Source of the DNA: JAEZPW01 sp035629075
GTDB lineage: Bacteria; Acidobacteriota; Terriglobia; Terriglobales; Acidobacteriaceae
Assembly (NCBI GenBank): GCA_035629075.1
Contig: DASPIK010000068.1
Coordinates: 33,072-97,071 of the forward strand
Direction of reading: 5' to 3'
Length of the DNA stretch: 64,000 nucleotides
Position numbers and translations under genes: made by a program. The notes under the pieces are model-generated. The model was not told where the DNA came from and did no database searches. It saw only the letters and a program-made list of their open reading frames with translations. Positions 58,894 through 64,000 of the stretch are shown here, in pieces (positions within the stretch are counted from its first letter, which is position 1; each line of letters starts with the position of its first letter).

Positions 58894-59772
58894 GTGAGGT
58901 TCAAGTTCGCGGTCTTACTTCTTGCAGCCATATTCGGTGTGAGTGCCGTACCTGCTTCTTCGCAAGACCTGCCGGTCAAATGGGAGGAACTTACTGCTGT
59001 AGATTTCGTCAAAGCAGTTAAGCAGGCCCGCGGGACGTGCCTGTTGCCGTTCGGAGTCATGGAGAAGCATGGGCCGCAGCTACCCCTGGGCACGGATCTT
59101 ATAAATGTGCGGCGGGCGTCGATCGACGCGGCACAGCAGGAGTACGCGGTCGTTTTTCCGGAGTATTACTTCGCGCAGATATTCGAGGCGCAGCACCAGC
59201 CCGGGACGGTGGCGTACAGTCTGCCGCTCCAATTGCAACTCCTACAAGAGACCGTGAGCGAGATGTCGCGGAACGGCTGCAAGAAAATCATCATCGTGAA
59301 CGGGCACGGCGGTAACAACTATCTGCTGCCGTTGTTCGCACAGTCTCAACTGGCTTCACCTCGTGATTACGTGGTTTATGTGTTCGGGCAGACAAGTCTT
59401 GCTGGACCGGGCCGGCCTCCCGTGAAAAGCCCCGGAGATATGCATGCTGGAGAGACCGAGACGGCACACATGATGTACTCGCGGCCGGAACTGGTTCGAA
59501 TGGAGGCTGCCGGCACGCAATCGGGAGCGGATCAGAACCGGCTGAAGCTTCCGTCGACGCTTCTTACCGGCATCTGGTGGTACGCCAAGTTTCCGAATCA
59601 CTATGCCGCCGACCCTGCGGCGGCCAATCGAGAACTGGGTGAATACGACATGAAGTTGTGGTCGAAGAAGATTGCTGAGGCAATCGCTGCAGCCAAAGCC
59701 GATGAGGACAGCCTGAAGCTTCAGAACGAGTACTTCGAGCAGATCAAGCGTCCGCTGGATACGAAGCAGTAG
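58894..59772 (+). CDS. Creatininase-family amidohydrolase, exported
   Basis: 292 residues from a GTG at 58894, seven bases after AGGAGG. The frame from 58855 runs through that site. A signal peptide comes first (VRFKFAVLLLAAIFGVSAVP), which is unusual because most creatininase-family enzymes are cytoplasmic. Metal-site motifs: LLPFGVMEKHGPQLPLGTDL, KIIIVNGHGGNNYLLPLF and DMHAGETETAHMMYSRPELV. The family hydrolyses cyclic amides or related C-N bonds using two divalent metals (creatininase, MftE, formamide hydrolases). The substrate is unknown. It is followed by its own terminator. Confidence 0.88.
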   Translation: MRFKFAVLLLAAIFGVSAVPASSQDLPVKWEELTAVDFVKAVKQARGTCLLPFGVMEKHGPQLPLGTDLINVRRASIDAAQQEYAVVFPEYYFAQIFEAQHQPGTVAYSLPLQLQLLQETVSEMSRNGCKKIIIVNGHGGNNYLLPLFAQSQLASPRDYVVYVFGQTSLAGPGRPPVKSPGDMHAGETETAHMMYSRPELVRMEAAGTQSGADQNRLKLPSTLLTGIWWYAKFPNHYAADPAAANRELGEYDMKLWSKKIAEAIAAAKADEDSLKLQNEYFEQIKRPLDTKQ

Positions 59773-59824
59773 TCGAAAGCAGCTGTCAGCCATCAGTCGT
59801 CAGCTACCAGGTTTCAGCAGAAAG

Positions 59825-59860
59825 GTGCCTGTCCCGATTTGGGGCGGGCGCTTTTCTTTT
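59825..59860 (+). terminator. Intrinsic terminator after the creatininase gene
   Basis: GTGCCTGTCCC pairs with GGGGCGGGCGC across 11 positions (three G-U pairs) around GATTT, followed by TTTTCTTTT at 59852-59860. Confidence 0.85.
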
Positions 59861-59874
59861 GGGGCGGGGGAGGG

Positions 59875-59908
59875 AATGCATAGATCCTTCGCTTCGCTCA
59901 GGATGACA
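59875..59908 (+). repeat. Dispersed intergenic repeat, copy 2
   Basis: AATGCATAGATCCTTCGC, then TTCGCTCAGGATGACA. The first 27 bases match copy 1 (51433-51459) at 26 positions. It lies just after a terminator and about 130 bases before the OPT transporter gene. Confidence 0.7.
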
Positions 59909-60038
59909 GCGCGTTCATTGAGGGCTCTGGGCAGTGTCTCACGTTGTCACGCGGACGGGTTAACTCTGTCACAAGTTCCTGGTTCAGCTCTGGATACAAT
60001 TCCGCGGTACCTCCGAAAAACAGGAGAACTGTGCCGCG

Positions 60039-62084
60039 ATGACGACCGAGGTCGAGACCAAGTCGCTACCCGCGAACGCTTACACGCCGCTCGAAGCCAC
60101 TGAAACATATCAGCCGGTTGTGCCACCGCAAGCCAAGCTGGCCGAGTTGACACCGCGATCAATTGGCTGGGGCATTTTGCTCTGCATCATCTTTACTGTC
60201 GCTTCTGCGTATTCGGGACTGAAGGTCGGACAGGTGATGGAAGCAGCCATCCCGATCTCGATCCTGACGATCGGCCTTGCGCGTGTTTATCGCAGGCGTT
60301 CGACGGTGCTGGAGAACGTTATCGTCACCGGCATCGGCGGAGTCTCGGGGTCAGTTGTGGCCGGAGCGATCTTTACGCTCCCCGCACTTTACATCCTGCA
60401 ACTCAATCCACATCCGGTTCAGACGATTTTCATCTGCGTGGCGGGCGGGTGTCTCGGCGTTCTGTTCCTGATTCCGTTGCGTCGTTATTTCGTGCGTGAC
60501 ATGCACGGGGTGCTGCCCTACCCGGAGGCGACGGCCATCACGGAAGTACTGGTGACGGGCGAGAAGGGCGGATCGCAGGCGAAGCTGCTATTGCAAGCCA
60601 CCGCCATCTCGGGGCTGTACGACTTCTTCGTGACCACTTTCCACGTTTGGAAAGAGTACGTGGATTTCCAGTTCATTCCAGTGGTGCGCGTCCTTAACGA
60701 GAAGGCGCGCATGGTGTTCAGCTTCGACGCAATTGCGTTCATCCTGGGTCTTGGATACGTCATGGGATTGCGGAGTTCGATGATACTGTGCGCCGGAGGC
60801 GTGCTCTCGAACTTCGTGCTGGTACCGCTGATCTGGTTCGTCGGGAGCCATTTCGATACCGCGGTGTATCCGGGTACAGTGCCGATCTCGGACATGAGCG
60901 CTGTTCAGATCTATCGTAGTTATGTGCGATTCGTCGGCGTCGGCGCGATTGCGACAGCGGGCATCTTCGGAATCATCAAGTCGCTGAAGATCGTGGCGGG
61001 ATCGTTTGGCATTGCGCTGAAGGTCTTCCGTCACGGCGAGGCGGCGGCGAGCGAACGAACGGATCGCGATATCCCGATGATGTCGATTTTGCTCGGGGTG
61101 ATCGTGAGCGCAATTGGTGTGGCGATCTTTCTGTCGCTGCTGCCACAAGAAACGCCCTCTTTCGCGGTGTGGGCGGTGCCGGCGTGGGTAGTGATCGTCA
61201 TTGGCATTCTTCTCACACTCGTCTTCTCCTTTTTCTTTACATCCGTTGCCGCAAACGCCATTGCGACCTGCGCGCGTAACCCAATCTCCGGCATGACCAT
61301 GCTGACCATCATCATTTCTTCGGTGGTGCTGTTACGGTTTGGCATTTCGGGCACGACGGGCATGTTCTTTGTGATGGCGATAGCGGCGATGGTCTGCACC
61401 GCGCTTTCGGTTTCAGGGCAGACGATCACGGACCTTAAGACTGGGTATTGGCTGGGATCTACGCCGTCAGCGCAGGAAAAGGTTAAGTTCCTTGGCGTGG
61501 TGGCGGCGGCGATTGCTTCGGGCCTGACAATCGTGATGTTGGCGCGTGCGTTCCAGTTTGGTGAGGCCGCCCCGGGTAATACGCTGCCTGTGCTGGCAGC
61601 GCCACAAGCGGCCATTATGAAGGCGCTGGTGGAAGGGTTCATGAGCCATCAGCCGGTCGCGTACGTGCTGTTTGGTGTTGGGGCCATGATCGCGCTGATG
61701 CTGGAGATGCTCGGCCAGCCTTCGTTACTGTTTGCACTTGGTATGTACCTTCCGCTTGAACTGAATACGCCGGCGCTAGTGGGCGGATTCCTGTCGCACT
61801 TTCTGAACAAGCGCTCGGAGAAGAAGGGCGGGGAACAGGGCAAGAGCATTCGCGAGCGTGGCGTTATTATCGCGTCTGGACTGATGGCGGGCGGTGCGCT
61901 GGGCGGTGTCTTGGGTGCTGCACTGAGGCTATTCCCACAGTATAGGGAAGACCTGATCAAGACCCCGTTCTACTCGAACGAGCCGATTTCTCAGAGTGTG
62001 TCTGCATTGCTGTTCGTGGGCCTTTGCCTTTACGTCTGGTTCGGATCGCTGAAGAAAACGAGGGAGATGCGATGGAGCAAGTAG
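60039..62084 (+). CDS. OPT family oligopeptide transporter
   Basis: 681 residues, the usual size for prokaryotic OPT proteins, with about 14-16 transmembrane helices. Recognisable stretches are ELTPRSIGWGILLCIIFTVA, SAYSGLKVGQVMEAAIPISI, GVLPYPEATAITEVLVTGEK, ATCARNPISGMTMLTIIISS and VSGQTITDLKTGYWLGSTPS. The NPF/NPISG-like turn and the T-D-L-K-T-G-Y-x-x-G-x-x-P motif are typical of the family. It probably imports small peptides across the inner membrane. Its end overlaps the putative peptidase gene by 13 bases, so uptake and breakdown may be coupled. Confidence 0.93.
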   Translation: MTTEVETKSLPANAYTPLEATETYQPVVPPQAKLAELTPRSIGWGILLCIIFTVASAYSGLKVGQVMEAAIPISILTIGLARVYRRRSTVLENVIVTGIGGVSGSVVAGAIFTLPALYILQLNPHPVQTIFICVAGGCLGVLFLIPLRRYFVRDMHGVLPYPEATAITEVLVTGEKGGSQAKLLLQATAISGLYDFFVTTFHVWKEYVDFQFIPVVRVLNEKARMVFSFDAIAFILGLGYVMGLRSSMILCAGGVLSNFVLVPLIWFVGSHFDTAVYPGTVPISDMSAVQIYRSYVRFVGVGAIATAGIFGIIKSLKIVAGSFGIALKVFRHGEAAASERTDRDIPMMSILLGVIVSAIGVAIFLSLLPQETPSFAVWAVPAWVVIVIGILLTLVFSFFFTSVAANAIATCARNPISGMTMLTIIISSVVLLRFGISGTTGMFFVMAIAAMVCTALSVSGQTITDLKTGYWLGSTPSAQEKVKFLGVVAAAIASGLTIVMLARAFQFGEAAPGNTLPVLAAPQAAIMKALVEGFMSHQPVAYVLFGVGAMIALMLEMLGQPSLLFALGMYLPLELNTPALVGGFLSHFLNKRSEKKGGEQGKSIRERGVIIASGLMAGGALGGVLGAALRLFPQYREDLIKTPFYSNEPISQSVSALLFVGLCLYVWFGSLKKTREMRWSK

Positions 62085-63472
62085 GAATGGCTGCGAGACA
62101 GCACAGTGGAATGATGGACGGAATCGGCAGGCTTGTTGCTGACGCCGTGCTCGGCGTCGATACGCTCTGGGGCGGCGACGTCATGTGCGCTTCGGGTACA
62201 GGACGTTTTATTGCGGACTCCTGGTTTTCTGATGAGCCACTCCCGGCGGCGTATACGTCTGCCACGGCGGCTCGAGTCCGAGAATCGGGCGGTTTGTCGG
62301 CGAAAGAGATTCATCGAGAGGCAATCGAAGAGTACCTGCAGCAGGTGAATTTGCCAGCCGCAATCGGCGGGTTGCGCGACGCCGCGAACGCCATCGGTGG
62401 AAGCCGCGGCCAATACTTGGCAGGTCTGGCCACCTGCACCGAGGTGATGTACGACCTCGCATTGGAAGTCCTGGGCAAAGGACCCGCGGTTCCGTATGAG
62501 CGTTGCGTGGAGGCCTCGACGGGGCATGCGCCAAAGCAGTCGCAACCCGAGGCGAAGCGTGAGCGAGTTGCGGAACTGTTGGCGCGGGCAGGATTTAAGT
62601 CGTCGGGTCCAGAATCGTTGCTGGACGCGGTCGACGCGTGGCGGCGCGAACGGACGGTGCCGATGGCTTCTGTGCGTGCGCTGGGCGCGGCGGTGATCGC
62701 GTACTTCGACGATCTGAGCGCGACAAACATGGAGCCGTACCTGCCTGCAGAACTTGCTCGCGTGCCGCGGGCGAATATTCAATTCCTGCCCATCAAGGAC
62801 GCGTATTTTTCGGGTTCAATGAATTACGTAGGGCGGGCGCGAAATGCGGATGGCAGCCCTCAATATGAGGCGACGTATGAGATCAATGCGTCGCTGAGGA
62901 TCTCGGTGCCGGAGTTCTACCAGTTGGTCAGCCATGAGGTGGTGCCGGGACACGTAACGACATTCGCGTACCTTCAAAATCTGTACGTTCGCGGACTCGC
63001 TGGTTTTGAAGCCACAGTGCTAACGATGAACACGAGGGCGGCAACGCTGTTCGAGGGGATCGCAAACAACGCCATTCTGATTGCGCACGGCGTAACCGAA
63101 GTTGAGCAGTTGCCGGATGAGGATTTGCAGATTGGCGTTCTGCTGGCGCTCCTTCAGGATGACGCGAAGAACCAGTCGTCGTTCCTGACCTGGGGCGAGC
63201 GGTGGGAACGGGAGGAAGTCGCGAAGACTTTGAGGCGCGAATTCCTGGTCAGCGAGGAACGTGCGGATAAGCTGTCAGGCGCGTGGGGCCGGCACCCGTT
63301 GCTGGGAAGAATGTATCTGCCGGCGTACAGGTCGGGTACGGAGAAGGTTGCAGAACTGCGCAGAAGGTATGCGGCGAAGCAGGTCCTGCCGGCTATCTAC
63401 GGCTGTGAAGGCATCGTGGACATCTGCACGGTGGAAGAGGTTTTGAAGGGCGGCGAACGCACCCTCCCCTAA
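62072..63472 (+). CDS. DUF885-like putative zinc metallopeptidase
   Basis: 466 residues from ATG at 62072 with a GAGGGAGA ribosome binding site, overlapping the transporter gene. It is mostly helical. The segment FYQLVSHEVVPGHVTTFAYL contains H-E-x-x-P-G-H, the zinc-site motif of DUF885/M32-like peptidases. The expected downstream Glu is in RAATLFEGIANNAIL, where DUF885 has an E-G-W/E-G-x-A motif. The N-terminal 170 residues are less typical. No signal peptide is present, so it should act in the cytoplasm, fitting hydrolysis of peptides brought in by the OPT transporter. The family assignment rests on these motifs only. The 3' end forms a GC-rich hairpin with the region after its stop. Confidence 0.65.
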   Translation: MEQVGMAARQHSGMMDGIGRLVADAVLGVDTLWGGDVMCASGTGRFIADSWFSDEPLPAAYTSATAARVRESGGLSAKEIHREAIEEYLQQVNLPAAIGGLRDAANAIGGSRGQYLAGLATCTEVMYDLALEVLGKGPAVPYERCVEASTGHAPKQSQPEAKRERVAELLARAGFKSSGPESLLDAVDAWRRERTVPMASVRALGAAVIAYFDDLSATNMEPYLPAELARVPRANIQFLPIKDAYFSGSMNYVGRARNADGSPQYEATYEINASLRISVPEFYQLVSHEVVPGHVTTFAYLQNLYVRGLAGFEATVLTMNTRAATLFEGIANNAILIAHGVTEVEQLPDEDLQIGVLLALLQDDAKNQSSFLTWGERWEREEVAKTLRREFLVSEERADKLSGAWGRHPLLGRMYLPAYRSGTEKVAELRRRYAAKQVLPAIYGCEGIVDICTVEEVLKGGERTLP

Positions 63473-63558
63473 ACGGGGAAGGGTGCGGCACCCCAAGTGA
63501 GGACAGCAAAAGGGCCAGGTGGTGTGCGCATGGCTGAAGCAGCGGGGGCAAGAATACT

Positions 63559-64000
63559 TTGCGTGTTCTAGGTGCTTTGATCGTATGCGTGCTTGGGGTT
63601 TGCGCGGCCAATGCGTCTAGCGAGCGCCCCAAGGACGTTACTGTCTGCGAGTTGATGAAGAATCCCAACCGATATCACGGACGGTTAGTCCGCGTCCGTG
63701 CTACCGACGTTGTGGGTGACGAAATTTCCTTTCTTACACACGGTGGATGCCGAATCGCTTCTAGCATTCCGTTTTATGTGAACAACGAGAGCGTCAAACG
63801 ATATATAGCCCTGGTCGATGCCAAGCCAGTCCCCCCGGAGCCATGCCAGGCGTGCCGCCGGTATTCGGTTACTGCCACTTTGGTCGGGGTGGTTGAAAAC
63901 GCCGATCCGACCGGCAAGAATCCCGGTAAGCCCGGATTCGGACACATGGGCATGTTCAACGTTCTACTTAAAATCAGGTCAGCAACGAACATCGTAGCTA
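63559..64000 (+). CDS. Secreted protein related to the one at 41284-42420 (C-terminus beyond the window)
   Basis: An open frame from a probable TTG start at 63559 to the window edge, 147 codons so far. It opens with a signal peptide (LRVLGALIVCVLGVCAANAS) and continues DVTVCELMKNPNRYHGRLVR, HGGCRIASSIPFYVNN, ACRRYSVTATLVGVVENADP and GFGHMGMFNVLLKIRSATNI. Order and spacing of T-V-C-E-L-x-x-N-P, the Cys-x-x-Cys/Y-x-VTATL strand and G-F-G-x-M match the N-terminal domain of the protein at 41284-42420. No other start codon with a better ribosome binding site was found. Function is unknown and the protein is periplasmic or secreted. Confidence 0.6.
   Translation, partial: MRVLGALIVCVLGVCAANASSERPKDVTVCELMKNPNRYHGRLVRVRATDVVGDEISFLTHGGCRIASSIPFYVNNESVKRYIALVDAKPVPPEPCQACRRYSVTATLVGVVENADPTGKNPGKPGFGHMGMFNVLLKIRSATNIVA

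Noticed and set aside
1..64000. tRNA genes, CRISPR arrays, prophage or insertion sequences
   Set aside because: Read through for tRNA T-loops, regular repeats, integrases and transposase motifs; none was found.

Overview
The window (64 kb, GC-rich) looks like chromosome of an Acidobacteriota bacterium of the Terriglobia/Koribacter kind. That placement is inferred from two very large TonB-dependent receptors with N-terminal carboxypeptidase-regulatory-like domains, many secreted proteins of no known family, and a serine/threonine kinase/FHA cell-wall cluster. No rRNA, tRNA, CRISPR array, phage or insertion sequence was recognised.

Layout. 0-1.2 kb: the N-terminal part of a SulP anion transporter (minus) and the RNase P RNA gene (plus). 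1.3-8.1 kb: a CusCBA-type copper/silver efflux operon flanked by two small exported Cys/Met-containing proteins, with a CRP/FNR-like palindrome upstream. 8.2-11.7 kb (minus): an M23 peptidase, a protein with diadenylate-cyclase-like motifs, and an alpha/beta hydrolase. 11.7-12.2 kb: decayed remnants of an SRPBCC gene and probably of a GMC oxidoreductase. 12.2-15.6 kb: an ECF sigma factor, a zinc-finger anti-sigma factor, and a three-gene membrane set (TauE/SafE-like, NapH/MauN-like ferredoxin, anchored protein). 15.7-17.6 kb: a U32 peptidase-family protein.

17.6-26.1 kb (minus) is the most distinctive region. It is a tightly coupled six-gene operon: FHA protein, an unannotated 38-residue membrane protein, a PP2C phosphatase with an exported beta-helix domain, a membrane Ser/Thr kinase with an exported TPR-like domain, a single-chain fusion of a SEDS glycosyltransferase (RodA/FtsW) with a class B penicillin-binding protein, and a FhaA-like FHA protein. 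It parallels the actinobacterial fha-pstP-rodA-pbpA-pkn cluster, but with different sensor domains and a fused synthase. 26.1-32.1 kb (minus) carries a PocR/PAS histidine kinase followed by a probable selenoprotein of the thioredoxin fold (in-frame UGA in a UxxC motif with a SECIS-like hairpin), a UBP zinc finger, a ring-cleaving dioxygenase and its partner hydrolase.

32-42.8 kb holds housekeeping and accessory genes: 6-phosphogluconate dehydrogenase, HrpB helicase, Hsp15-like S4 protein, a class A beta-lactamase-like hydrolase, a LigD-type polymerase with a degenerate C-terminal domain, a B12-binding radical SAM protein, a secreted OB-fold-like protein and a cold-shock protein. 43.4-52.4 kb is a carbohydrate-use region: ROK protein, TonB, a TonB-dependent receptor behind a perfect CRP-type palindrome, a secreted GH42-like beta-galactosidase and a SIS-domain sugar isomerase. 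52.8-64 kb holds a second large receptor (minus), a glycine-rich RRM protein, a membrane metallophosphoesterase, a creatininase-family protein, an OPT transporter overlapping a DUF885-like putative peptidase, and the start of a paralogue of the secreted protein at 41.3-42.4 kb.

Functions are from reading motifs in the translations. No database search was run. Start codons were moved from the longest ORF wherever a Shine-Dalgarno (SD) sequence or a gene junction argued for it.
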